From NCBI RefSeq assembly GCF_019052805.1, contig NZ_JAHQRJ010000003.1:459830-523829 (forward strand): a stretch of 64,000 bases of DNA, in the 5' to 3' direction. How positions within the stretch are numbered: position 1 is the stretch's first letter; the number at the start of each line of letters is the position of its first letter. Origin of the DNA: Noviherbaspirillum sp. L7-7A (GTDB lineage: Bacteria; Pseudomonadota; Gammaproteobacteria; Burkholderiales; Burkholderiaceae_D). The notes below the pieces were generated by a model, which saw only the letters and a list, made by a program, of their open reading frames with translations, searched no databases and was not told the origin of the DNA. Both the position numbers and the translations under genes were made by a program. Below are positions 44,519 through 52,984 of this stretch, piece by piece.

Positions 44519-45772
44519 ATGAATCAACAACGCTGGTATTTCGGCTGGAACATCGTCGCCGCCGCCACCCTGCTCACGCTGCTGACTGTCGGCATGCGGC
44601 TGGGCATCGGGCCGTTCTTCCTGCCAATGTCGCAGGACCTGGGATTCAGCCGCAGCCTGCTAGCGGGCATCATTGCCATCGGCATGCTGTGCTATGGCTT
44701 GGCCATGCCGGTGGCCGGCTACTTGGTGGGCCGCATCGGCACCCGCGCCGTGCTGCTGACTGGCACAGCGATCGTGATTGGATCATCCCTCTGGACGGTC
44801 ATGGCGCGCGGACCGGTTGGCTTCGGGTTGTCCTTTGGCGTGCTGCTGTCGATTGGCCTGGGTTTCACCAGCCCGGTGGCGCTCACGCCCGTGATCAGCC
44901 GCTGGTTCACGCGGCAGCGCGGCATGGCGCTGTTCTTCCTGTCCACCGGCTCCATGGCCGGCATGGCGCTGATGACGCCGCTGCTGACCTTCTTCATCGA
45001 CCGGGCCGGCTGGCAGGCCACCCTGCTCGGCTTTGCTGCCGCCTTCACGCTGGTGACGGTACCAGCCGCCCTGTTCGTCATCCGCGAAGAAGCGCCGCCC
45101 GGCACCGACCTGTTGCCCGAGCAGATCCGCCAGCGCGAGATGGCGGGTGCAACCGGCCCTGAAACCCTGCGCTTTCGCGAGGCGATATGGACCTCGCCCT
45201 TCTGGAAAATCGTGCTCGGCCTGTTCGCCTGCGGTTTCAGCATGAACCTGCTGGGCACCCATGGCGTGCCGATGCTAATGGACCATGGCTACGATGCGAT
45301 GACCAGTTCAATGGGTGTGGGCATCATCGGCCTGGTTGCCATCTTCGGCACGCTGGTGCTGGGCAGGCTGTCGGACCGGTTGCCGCGCCGGAACATTCTT
45401 GGCACCATCTACCTGATCCGTGGACTGGGCTTCTTTGCGCTGCTGGTGGTCGGCACCCATTGGGAGCTGTATATTGCCGCGGCCATCGGCGGCCTGGTCT
45501 GGGCCGGCAGCATCGCGAGTTCCTCTGCCATCCTGGCCGACGTCTTTGGCGTGCGCCTGGTTGGTCTGATGTATGGCATGGCCTATCTCGGGCATCAGGT
45601 AGGGGCGATGCTCAGCACCTGGCTGGGCGGCTGGGGCTTCGAGCGCTTCGGCAGCCACTGGCCTGCCTTCGGCAGCGCCGGCGTGCTGCTTCTGATCGCG
45701 GCCGGGGTGTCGATCAGCCTGCCGGCCAAGGGATGGAGCTTGACGCGGCCAGCGCCGGCTGCGCAGGCCTAG
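44519..45772 (+). CDS. MFS carrier, monocarboxylate/organic-acid type
   Basis: 417 residues with twelve hydrophobic segments. The N-terminus WYFGWNIVAAATLLTLLTVGMRLGIGPFFLPMSQDLG and the motif GYLVGRIGTRAVLL after helix 2, with SRWFTRQRGMAL in the first half, are typical of the monocarboxylate-porter/OFA-like branch of the MFS. It is divergent from TTT operon 3 and shares its regulatory gap. There is no clear Shine-Dalgarno before the ATG. Organic-acid transport fits the family and the neighbourhood, but the substrate is not known. Confidence 0.87.
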   Translation: MNQQRWYFGWNIVAAATLLTLLTVGMRLGIGPFFLPMSQDLGFSRSLLAGIIAIGMLCYGLAMPVAGYLVGRIGTRAVLLTGTAIVIGSSLWTVMARGPVGFGLSFGVLLSIGLGFTSPVALTPVISRWFTRQRGMALFFLSTGSMAGMALMTPLLTFFIDRAGWQATLLGFAAAFTLVTVPAALFVIREEAPPGTDLLPEQIRQREMAGATGPETLRFREAIWTSPFWKIVLGLFACGFSMNLLGTHGVPMLMDHGYDAMTSSMGVGIIGLVAIFGTLVLGRLSDRLPRRNILGTIYLIRGLGFFALLVVGTHWELYIAAAIGGLVWAGSIASSSAILADVFGVRLVGLMYGMAYLGHQVGAMLSTWLGGWGFERFGSHWPAFGSAGVLLLIAAGVSISLPAKGWSLTRPAPAAQA

Positions 45773-46289
45773 TAGTCTACGAGGCCCCAGGACACATTGC
45801 TTTAGCCTGCCGGGCGGACGCGCCATGGCAGGCCTGATGCGCGTGCCATGCCATGCCATCACTTCGCCGGCGCGAACGCAGGCCTGCCTTTCAGTTTTTT
45901 TCCGGTACAAAGGGCCGGCGGCGCGACGCGACGCGGCTTCGCGTTAGCGAACGGTGAGTTCCCGGGTTTCGCTTGCGCTCCGCCCAGGCTACGCTTGCTA
46001 AAGACTGCAAGCGCATGCAAGGGCCGTAAAAAATACGAAGCGGCATCACTAGATGAGCGCAACAGTCCACGACGATAAAGGATCGATGCGACCTTGTTTC
46101 AGCCATTGCTTATTCACGTTCTGCCTGACCGTCTTTCGTTTGCGAATGGCAAATTACTTATTGCGAAATAAATTCCACTTAATTTGAACCAACACGACAA
46201 TTTTCCAGATAAATCTTGCATAAAAAATTAATCAAATATGCATATTATCGAGTCGCCCGATTTCAGGCGGAAACATAAGGGTATTTCAT
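45773..46289. other. Intergenic stretch: GC-rich repeat-like half, then AT-rich half
   Basis: The first ~250 bp has repeat-like GC-rich sequence (for example GCCTGCC...GGCAGGC at 45807-45836, and CGACGCGACGCGGCTTCGCG near 45932). From about 46100 the base composition becomes strikingly AT-rich, unlike the rest of the window, up to the small ORF at 46290. No gene was found in the first half. Confidence 0.55.
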
Positions 46290-46439
46290 ATGAACGTTCC
46301 TTTTAAAAAACTTAAATTCCGCAATTTTCCTCAAAACAGTTGTCTTGAAAAGACATTTTCCAAAAAACAGCGTTTCACTTTTTTACGCTGCCTTTCAAGT
46401 CGGCTACGCAAATATCGAAATGAAAAGGCGTTTTCCTGA
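46290..46439 (+). CDS. Candidate 49-residue basic small protein
   Basis: ATG AAC start with AAGGG 8 nt upstream in an AT-rich segment. The product begins MNVPFKKLKFRNF and is very rich in Lys and Arg, with two Cys (LEKTFSKKQRFTFLRC and before). There is no membrane helix or signal peptide. It lies 91 bp before the secreted-protein gene on the same strand. I do not recognise it; an AT-rich tract produces Lys/Phe-rich open frames by chance, so it is only a candidate. Confidence 0.35.
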   Translation: MNVPFKKLKFRNFPQNSCLEKTFSKKQRFTFLRCLSSRLRKYRNEKAFS

Positions 46440-46530
46440 AGTATGACATTCATCAATTTATCGATGGACGTGACTTCTATATTCAATTGTGGTCACCAAA
46501 AGTTAACCATTATTTAATAGAGGTAACGCC

Positions 46531-47094
46531 ATGAACGAATATGCGCATCGATGGACGTTGGGTCAAAAGATAGGACGGCTTGCTTGCGCCGTGCCAATTG
46601 CACTATGTGGGGCCATGCTCCCGATGACCCAGTCGGCGGCCGCACCGCCATTGCAGCAATTTGGCCCATTCGAGATTACTGTGCCGGCCGGGTCGGGTTG
46701 CCCCAACTTTGATTTGCGCATTGCTGTCAATGAAGGCGTGGACCGGGTTTCCAAGGAATTTCACGACCAGAACGGCAATACTGTGCGCGTGCTCAGCGCT
46801 GGCAGAGGCGCAATAGAAACATTGACGAATGTTTTCACAGACACATCGGTTACCTTTAAGACAGGTGGATCCGTGAGTCGCACAACGCCTAATCCGGATG
46901 GAACTTACACACAGACGCTAACGGGACATAATATTGTCATTTTCTTCCCGACCGACGAGCCTCCCGGACCGAGAAGTACCCTGTATCTGGGAAGGGTCGT
47001 CTTTACGATAAGCGATCCCGTCAGCAATACCATTCTGGGCATTCGACAAACGAGCGGAAAGCAGGTCGATATTTGTGCGATCCTTGGCGCCTGA
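46531..47094 (+). CDS. Secreted protein of unknown function
   Basis: 187 residues. The leader has a basic start, a hydrophobic core (LACAVPIALCGAMLPMTQ) and SAAA-PP, a plausible Sec cleavage. The mature part is beta-rich and polar (FGPFEITVPAGSGCPNFDLR, TVTFKTGGSVSRTTPNPDG-like region) and has two Cys (SGCPN and VDICAI) that could form a disulfide. AGAGGT precedes the ATG. Base composition is lower in GC than the neighbours, and the surrounding DNA is AT-rich, so it was probably acquired horizontally. No domain was recognised. Confidence 0.72.
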   Translation: MNEYAHRWTLGQKIGRLACAVPIALCGAMLPMTQSAAAPPLQQFGPFEITVPAGSGCPNFDLRIAVNEGVDRVSKEFHDQNGNTVRVLSAGRGAIETLTNVFTDTSVTFKTGGSVSRTTPNPDGTYTQTLTGHNIVIFFPTDEPPGPRSTLYLGRVVFTISDPVSNTILGIRQTSGKQVDICAILGA

Positions 47095-47491
47095 GCTTTG
47101 CAATTTCATCGCATGACGGGCAACAGCATTCGGACCGGCTGTTATTACATATTGAAAATAAAGGCTGCTGCACCGGGTTTGCATGCGCTCGCGTTTGATA
47201 AACGATAGTAATCCGCCTTGGCATAGCCAGCCAATGGAACGCTGTTGTCATTTCTATTACGGGCGGCCGTTAATGGATCGGCCGCAATGGTTCAGCTGCC
47301 ATGATCCAGCATGGCGTAGCGGCTCGACTTTTCAGAAGTATTGGATAAATTCCCAGCTTTTACGCTTCTCGCAATGCCAATTCCCCAGCTGCAAGGAATG
47401 GATGTTGTAGCCACTGAACCGCACCATGGTCTTGCCGGTTTCCATGGCGGTATTCCGATGGAAACCGGCACCAGCTGGCTAACCGCTTTTT
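47095..47491. other. Gene-free stretch with one strong hairpin
   Basis: About 400 bp between convergent genes. No convincing open frame. It contains the perfect 13-bp inverted repeat listed at 47433. Confidence 0.55.
47433..47470. repeat. Perfect 13-bp inverted repeat with 12-nt loop
   Basis: TGCCGGTTTCCAT, 12 nt, then ATGGAAACCGGCA. It lies 22 bp beyond the stop of the minus-strand gene 47492-48007. There is no T-run on either side, so it is not a standard intrinsic terminator; it may stabilise the 3' end of that transcript. Confidence 0.7.
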
Positions 47492-48007
47492 CTATGGGAA
47501 AGTCGGTATATGCGCTTCCTCGCCGCGGAAATGCATTTCCGCATGGCGCTGCGCCAGCAGGGTTTCAAGCTCGTCGACCCGGCCGGATGGCACGTCCACC
47601 ATCAGCAGGATGCTGCCCTTCTGCAGTTCATCATCGAAGGCAGCCAGGCGCGAATTGGGCAGGGAGGCGCCCTGCATGCTGGACGCCCAGGCGCCGAACA
47701 GCATGCCGGCCAGCGCTGCGGCGACCATGAAAGCCGCCTTTATGCCGGCGCCATCGATGTCGAAGTAATACAGCAGGCTACCGCCGGCCAACAGGCCCAG
47801 GACGGCACCCATGGCCATGCCCATTTCGGCGCCGCGCACGACGTCGGTTCTTTGCATCAGGCTCGCGCCGGGCAGATCCGGCGGCAACGGCTGGCCGCCG
47901 GTCAGGAAACGGATATGCCGGCACTCGATGCGCGCCAGCAGCAGGTCGTTCATCGTGGCTCGGGCGGCAGAGAGGTCGGGCAGCAGGTAGTACAGGCGAT
48001 GTCTCAT
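47492..48007 (-). CDS. Membrane protein with glycine-rich helices, stress-protein-like
   Basis: 171 residues from the ATG at 48007 (AAGGAGA upstream). A soluble N-terminal ~60 residues (HRLYYLLPDLSAARATMNDLL) resembles the fold of DUF1269/17-kDa stress-type proteins. Then come two glycine-rich membrane helices (MGMAMGAVLGLLAGGSLLYYF and GIKAAFMVAAALAGMLFGAW) and a C-terminal soluble part that ends with His-rich sequence (LAQRHAEMHFRGEEAH). Probably an inner-membrane protein; family assignment is tentative. It lies downstream of the gamma-glutamyltransferase gene by 148 bp. Confidence 0.75.
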   Translation of the reverse strand: MRHRLYYLLPDLSAARATMNDLLLARIECRHIRFLTGGQPLPPDLPGASLMQRTDVVRGAEMGMAMGAVLGLLAGGSLLYYFDIDGAGIKAAFMVAAALAGMLFGAWASSMQGASLPNSRLAAFDDELQKGSILLMVDVPSGRVDELETLLAQRHAEMHFRGEEAHIPTFP

Positions 48008-48155
48008 GATGGTCTCCTTCGCATTGTGGCCTGCGCCTGGCCCAGGGCGGGCTGCCGTAGGCCAGGCGCAGGCTGCGTAAGACCAGTATAGAAAGCGCGC
48101 CGGAAAAGTCCCGGATTCTTTCGGCGCTTTTGCCACCTGCGTGCCTGTGCGGCGG

Positions 48156-49763
48156 CTACATGCCGACCGGATAACCATCCTTGCGGTGGTCCGAGGCCGC
48201 CACATAGCCGCCTTCGGTACGCATGGCTACCTGGGCGCAGCCGAACTCGGTATCGAAGCGCGGCGCAACCTTCACCGTGTGGCCACGCTGGCGCAGCCCC
48301 TCGATCGCCTCGGGCGGAAAATTCCATTCCACCGCGATGGTGGTGTTGTCGTCCATCACCCGCCAGCGCGGCGCATCGCTGGCGGCCTGCGGATTCAGGC
48401 CGTGGTCGGCGATGCGCGCGGTCATCTGCACATGGCCCTGCGCCTGCATGGAGCCGCCCATCACGCCGAAGCTGGCCAGCGGCGCCCCGTTGCGCATCAA
48501 AAAGCCCGGAATGATGGTGTGGAAAGGCCGCTTGCCAGGTGCCACCTGGTTCGGATGCCCTTCCTTCAGGGTAAAGCCCCAGCCGCGGTTGTGCAGGGCG
48601 ATGCCGGTGTCGGGAACCACCACGCCCGAGCCGAAGCCCTTAAAGTTGGACTGGATCAGCGAAATCATCATACCGTTCTCGTCGGCCGCCGTGAGATAAA
48701 CGGTGCCGCCGGAATGCGGATTGCCAGCGCGGGCCGGCGCGGCGCGCTGCGGGTCGATCAGCTGCGCCCGGCGCTTCAGGTAGTCGCGGTCCAGCAGGTC
48801 GGTGGCGGTCACGGTTTTCATGGCATCGGGGTCGGCCACGTATTCGGCCATATCCGCAAAGGCCAGCTTCATGGCTTCCAGCTGCAGGTGGACGGTTGCG
48901 GCGGTGTCCAGACCGGTGGCCTGCATGTCGAAATGCGCCAGCATGCCCAGCGCCATCAGCGCGCCGATGCCCTGCCCGTTGGGGCCGATTTCCAGCAGTT
49001 CGAGGTCGCGGTATTGCATGCCGATCGGGTCGACCCAGTCGACGCGGTGGGCTGCCAGGTCGGCTTCAGTGAGCGCACCGCCGGTATTTCTGGCATGCGC
49101 CGCGATCGCCGCCGCTAGTTCGCCATGATAGAAGTCGTCACCTTTGCTGGCGGCGATGCGCTCCAGCGTGCGCGCCTGGCCGGGGCAAATGAAGCGCTCG
49201 CCCGGCAGCGGCGCCCTGCCCTGCGGCGCGAAGGCTTCACGGTAGCCGGGCTGCGGTAGCATGTCGGCTACCTGGGCCTGCCATTGCCGGTGCACCGTGG
49301 GCGAAACCAAGTAGCCGTTGCGGGCATAGCGCAGGGCCGGCTCGAACAGGTCCGCGAACGGCAGCTTGCCGAACTTGTCCGACAGCGCACGCCAGGCCGA
49401 CACCGTGCCCGGCACCGTGACAGAATCCCAGCCACGCATCGGCATTCCATCGCGGCCGGCGAAATAGTCGGGCGTCCATTTGGCCGGCGCCCGGCCAGAG
49501 GCATTTAGCCCGTGGATGCGGCTGCCGTCCCAAAGAATGGCAAAGGCGTCGCCGCCGATGCCATTCATGCAGGGCTCGACCACGGTCAGCGCAATGGCGG
49601 TGGCAAGCGCCGCGTCGACCGCATTGCCGCCGCGCGCGAAGATCTGCAGGCCGGCGGAAGCGGCCAGCGGTTGCGAGGTGCTGACCACATTGGACGCCAG
49701 CAGCGGCATGCGCTGCGAGGTATAGGGATAATCGAGCAGCGATGCCGACAGGTTGTTCTGCAT
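48156..49763 (-). CDS. ggt: Gamma-glutamyltransferase-family (Ntn) enzyme
   Basis: 535 residues from the ATG at 49763, preferred over upstream ATGs because GGAGGAAG lies just before it. Family blocks are SQPLAASAGLQIFARGGNAVDAALA, NGIGGDAFAI, GLNASGRAPA and, at the autoprocessing site, NPHSGGTVYLTAADENG, where the Thr would become the N-terminal nucleophile of the small subunit; FGSGVVVPDTGIALHNRG follows. No signal peptide is visible, so it is probably cytoplasmic, closer to YwrD-like members than to periplasmic glutathione-degrading GGT. An orphan Bug gene lies upstream on the same strand, so the pair may handle an N-acyl or amide compound (inference). Confidence 0.85.
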   Translation of the reverse strand: MQNNLSASLLDYPYTSQRMPLLASNVVSTSQPLAASAGLQIFARGGNAVDAALATAIALTVVEPCMNGIGGDAFAILWDGSRIHGLNASGRAPAKWTPDYFAGRDGMPMRGWDSVTVPGTVSAWRALSDKFGKLPFADLFEPALRYARNGYLVSPTVHRQWQAQVADMLPQPGYREAFAPQGRAPLPGERFICPGQARTLERIAASKGDDFYHGELAAAIAAHARNTGGALTEADLAAHRVDWVDPIGMQYRDLELLEIGPNGQGIGALMALGMLAHFDMQATGLDTAATVHLQLEAMKLAFADMAEYVADPDAMKTVTATDLLDRDYLKRRAQLIDPQRAAPARAGNPHSGGTVYLTAADENGMMISLIQSNFKGFGSGVVVPDTGIALHNRGWGFTLKEGHPNQVAPGKRPFHTIIPGFLMRNGAPLASFGVMGGSMQAQGHVQMTARIADHGLNPQAASDAPRWRVMDDNTTIAVEWNFPPEAIEGLRQRGHTVKVAPRFDTEFGCAQVAMRTEGGYVAASDHRKDGYPVGM

Positions 49764-49926
49764 GTCTTCCTCCATCTTATGGTTAGGCTGGTGCGGCGGA
49801 CTCCAGCGGATTCCGGTGAATGCCGGCCGCCTGCGCCATGGGCCGGCCAGCATAGCGGCCGGCGCCAAAGTCGGCAATCGGCTATCTGCCGTCAGCAACC
49901 GCGCCTGGCCTGAGCGAGGCGCTCGT

Positions 49927-50952
49927 TTAGTCGAGCTTGACCTTCGCAGTTTCCACCACCTTGCCCCAGGTGCCGAATTCCTGCTCCATCATTCTGCCGA
50001 ATTCCTGGGCGGGGGTGAACTTCAACTCGACGCCCTGCGCCTCCATCGCTTCCCGCATGCCAGGCGCGGACACCGCGCTCTGGATCGCGGCCGACAGCGC
50101 CTTGATGGCCGGCGCCGGCGTGCCCTTCGGCACCACGAAGCCGAACAGGTTATTGGCCTCGAAGCCCGGTACGCCGGCCTCCTGCACCGTGGGCACGTCC
50201 GGCAGCGACGACACCCGCTTGCCCGAGGCCACTGCCAGCACCTTGAGCTTGCCGGCCTTCACATGCGGCATCGAGGCCGGGATGCTGTCGAACATCATCG
50301 CCGAGCTGCCGGCAATCAGGTCCGGCAGGGCCTGCGAGCTGCCCTTGTACGGCACATGGAGCACATCGACGCCGGTCTTGATCTTGAACAGCTCCGACTC
50401 CAGGTGCGACAGCGTGCCCGGCCCCTGGGAAGCAAAGTTGTACTTGCCCGGCGCGGCCTTGAGGTAGCTGACCAACTCGCCCACGTTCTGGGCCGGGGTC
50501 GACAGCGGCACCACCAGCATATGCGGCACCGTGCCCACGCCCGCCACCGGCACGAAGTCGCGCAGCAGATGGGCCGGCTGGGCGGAATAGGCAGCCGCGG
50601 CGATGGCAGCATTGGTCACCGCGCCGAGGTAGATGGTGTAGCCGTCCGCCGGCGCGCGGGCCGCGGCGATCAGGCCGATATTGCCGCCGGCGCCAGGACG
50701 GTTTTCAACGATGACGCTCTGTCCAAGCGCCTCCGACATCTTCTGGCCGATGGCCCGCGCCAGCACGTCGGTGGCGCCGGCCGGCGGGAAGGAAAGCAGC
50801 AGGTGCACCGGCTTGTCGGGATAGACGGCATGCGCCGGCGCAGCCAGCATCAGGCCGGCGGCGACGGCCAAGAGGCCTGCCCTGGCTACGGCGCGGGAGA
50901 AGCGGTGAAACGGCTTTCGGACAGCGGGAGAGGCGCTTGCGTTCAGATTCAT
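49927..50952 (-). CDS. Orphan Bug/TctC-family solute-binding protein
   Basis: 341 residues from the ATG at 50952 (GAAGG upstream). A long basic leader (VRKPFHRFSRAVARAG) precedes the hydrophobic core and AAPAHA-VYPDKPVHLLLSFPPAGATDVLARAIGQ. The second loop reads VENRPGAGGNIGLIAAA. There is no tctA/tctB nearby. It lies 163 bp upstream of the gamma-glutamyltransferase on the same strand and is divergent from the GntR gene at 51262, whose operators are in the gap. It may present substrate to a TctAB encoded elsewhere or act in sensing, as known for some Bug proteins. Confidence 0.88.
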   Translation of the reverse strand: MNLNASASPAVRKPFHRFSRAVARAGLLAVAAGLMLAAPAHAVYPDKPVHLLLSFPPAGATDVLARAIGQKMSEALGQSVIVENRPGAGGNIGLIAAARAPADGYTIYLGAVTNAAIAAAAYSAQPAHLLRDFVPVAGVGTVPHMLVVPLSTPAQNVGELVSYLKAAPGKYNFASQGPGTLSHLESELFKIKTGVDVLHVPYKGSSQALPDLIAGSSAMMFDSIPASMPHVKAGKLKVLAVASGKRVSSLPDVPTVQEAGVPGFEANNLFGFVVPKGTPAPAIKALSAAIQSAVSAPGMREAMEAQGVELKFTPAQEFGRMMEQEFGTWGKVVETAKVKLD

Positions 50953-51204
50953 CGTTATGCCTTCAGCGGTTGGTCGTTTGAATAGGAAAGTAAGGTAATG
51001 CGACGATACGACGGCGGGCGGCACCGTCGCAGACATTTTCCTCCATGCAGCTTTCATGCCCGCAGCATCATGCCATACGCTTGGTTTGTCAGCGGGCAGC
51101 AAACATTGCCCCACTCGTTCTATGGCCGAACACGCACCACAAGTGAACCACTGCGCAGGTTTCAGGGCAACAAGCTTTTTTCCGGTCTTTGCCTGTCATC
51201 ATGT

Positions 51205-51221
51205 TGTACGATATTCGTACA
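51205..51221. promoter_or_regulatory. Perfect palindrome TGTACGA-TAT-TCGTACA
   Basis: 17 bp, 41 bp before the GntR start. It overlaps by one base the second palindrome at 51221. It is a likely operator of the adjacent FCD GntR regulator. Confidence 0.65.
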
Positions 51222-51232
51222 TCGTATACGAT
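51221..51232. promoter_or_regulatory. Perfect palindrome ATCGTATACGAT
   Basis: 12-bp palindrome directly following the one at 51205 and 29 bp before the GntR start. The GTATAC centre is typical of FCD GntR operators. Tandem sites imply cooperative or autoregulatory binding. Confidence 0.65.
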
Positions 51233-51261
51233 CTACGAAATTCACAACAGAATTAACCGCT

Positions 51262-51990
51262 ATGTCCCTGACCATGCCCTGGACCGAAGACAGCCCCGCC
51301 AGCAGCCTGCTGTCCCAGGTACGCGACGTACCGCTGGCGCACCTGGTGCGGGACGAGATCCTGGCGTCCATCCTGCGCGGCGAGTTCAGCCCGGGCGAGC
51401 GGATCACCGAGCCTACTATCGCGTCGCGCCTGGGCGTGTCGCGGGTACCGGTGCGCGAGGCGCTGCGCGACCTGGAGCACATGGGGCTGGTGGAATCGAA
51501 AAAACATGCCGGCGTGCTGGTGCGCCAGCTGTCCAACCGCGAAACCCGCGACCTGTACCAGTTGCGTTCGGTGCTGGACGCCTTTGCCGGCCGCGAGGCC
51601 GCCGCCAATGCCGACCCGACGCTGCTGGCCCTGCTGGAACAGCGGCTGACCGCGATGGATGCAGCAGTGCAGGCGCGCGACGTGATGGCGTATTACGAGG
51701 CCAACCTGCGTTTTCACTGGGACATCATCCATGCCAGCCGCAACCAGGAGATCTGCGGCATCTATCGCGGCGTGGTGCAGAAACTGCACATGGCGCGGCT
51801 GCGCAACCTGTCCACCGACGTCGGCATCCTGAATTCAATTAAAGAGCATCACGCCATCGTCGATGCCATCAAGAACAAGCGGGCCGACATCTGTGAAGCG
51901 CTGATGGCAAGCCACGTGAAAGCCGCCGGAGAGCGGCTCCAGAAAATACTATTCGAAGGAGACCATCATGAAGAGAAGATTAGCCTGTAA
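51262..51990 (+). CDS. GntR-family regulator, FCD subgroup
   Basis: 242 residues from the ATG at 51262. The open frame continues upstream across the operators, so I did not use that. Winged helix about 22-90 with LGVSRVPVREALRDLEHMGL; FCD domain with LYQLRSVLDAFAGREAA and FHWDIIHASRNQEICGIYR. The recognition helix (RVPVREALRDLE) differs from that of the two other FCD regulators in the window (RTPxREAxKVLA), matching its different palindromes. The end overlaps the downstream Bug gene by 23 bp, so regulator and transporter gene are translationally linked. Confidence 0.9.
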   Translation: MSLTMPWTEDSPASSLLSQVRDVPLAHLVRDEILASILRGEFSPGERITEPTIASRLGVSRVPVREALRDLEHMGLVESKKHAGVLVRQLSNRETRDLYQLRSVLDAFAGREAAANADPTLLALLEQRLTAMDAAVQARDVMAYYEANLRFHWDIIHASRNQEICGIYRGVVQKLHMARLRNLSTDVGILNSIKEHHAIVDAIKNKRADICEALMASHVKAAGERLQKILFEGDHHEEKISL

Positions 51991-52951
51991 GACACTTGCG
52001 CTGACGCTGGGCATCGCCGCGCTGGCTGCGCCGCACCCGGCGCTGGCGCAGGATGCCTGGCCCAGCAAGCCGGTGAAGATCGTCGCGCCCGTGGCGCCGG
52101 GCGGAGGCGTAGACCTGGTGGCGAGAACCATCGCCGACCGCCTGAACAAGGCCTTTGGCCAGAGCTTCATCGTGGAAAACCAGAGCGGCGGCGGCGGCGT
52201 GATCGCGTCGCAGAACGTGACCCGGGCCGCGCCCGATGGCTACACCCTGATGCTGGGCTATGTCGGCACCCACGGCACCAATCCGGCGGTGCGCAAGGTG
52301 CCTTACGACGCCATCAACGGCTTCACGCCGATCGCCATGGTGGGCGGTACGCCGAATGTGCTGGTGGTCACGCCCAACCTGCCGGTGAAGTCGGTGCCCG
52401 AACTGGTGGCCTACCTGAAGGCCAACCCGGGCAAGGCCAGCTACGGCAGCGCCGGTCCCGGCACCCTGACCCACCTGGCGATGGAGCAGTTCAAGGAAAA
52501 CACCAAGACCTTCATGGTGCATGCGCCTTACCGCGGCATTGGCCCGGCCATCATGGATGTGCTGGGCGGCCAGACGCAGGCAATGTTTCCCGGCCTGGCG
52601 GCGGCGCTGCCGCACATTAAGGGCGGCAAGTTGAAGCCGCTGGCCGTGACCGGCACCAGCCGCCACCGCCTGTTGCCGGAGGTGCCCACCATGGAAGAGC
52701 TGGGCTACAAGGGCTTTGATGGCGTGCAGTGGTATGGCATCGTCGGCCCGGCCGGCATGCCGCAGCCTATCGTGGCGAAGCTCAACACCGAGATCAACAA
52801 GCAGCTGGCCATGCCCGACCTGAAGGAAAAGCTCTCCGGCGAAGCGCTGGAGACGATGCCGATGACGCCCGAGCAGTTTGGCGACTACATCAAGAAGGAC
52901 ATCGCCAAATGGTCGGAGCTGGTCAAGGTCCGCAAGCTCGATATCGAATAA
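51968..52951 (+). CDS. Bug/TctC-family solute-binding protein (prpD-like cassette)
   Basis: 327 residues with a Sec signal (CKTLALTLGIAALAAPHPALA-QD) and mature start AWPSKPVKIVAPVAPGGGVDLVARTIAD. The second loop is VENQSGGGGVIASQNV. AAGGAGA lies before the ATG, inside the end of the GntR gene. It has no tctA/tctB neighbours. It forms a likely operon with the GntR gene upstream and the MmgE/PrpD gene 33 bp downstream, so the ligand may be the substrate of that enzyme or a precursor (inference). Confidence 0.9.
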   Translation: MKRRLACKTLALTLGIAALAAPHPALAQDAWPSKPVKIVAPVAPGGGVDLVARTIADRLNKAFGQSFIVENQSGGGGVIASQNVTRAAPDGYTLMLGYVGTHGTNPAVRKVPYDAINGFTPIAMVGGTPNVLVVTPNLPVKSVPELVAYLKANPGKASYGSAGPGTLTHLAMEQFKENTKTFMVHAPYRGIGPAIMDVLGGQTQAMFPGLAAALPHIKGGKLKPLAVTGTSRHRLLPEVPTMEELGYKGFDGVQWYGIVGPAGMPQPIVAKLNTEINKQLAMPDLKEKLSGEALETMPMTPEQFGDYIKKDIAKWSELVKVRKLDIE

Positions 52952-52984
52952 CCGTTTCAACCTGTTAAACAAAGAAGGCAACAC

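Noticed and set aside
45807..45836. GCCTGCC...GGCAGGC hairpin after the MFS gene as terminator
   Set aside because: A 7-bp stem with a long loop and no T-run; not convincing.
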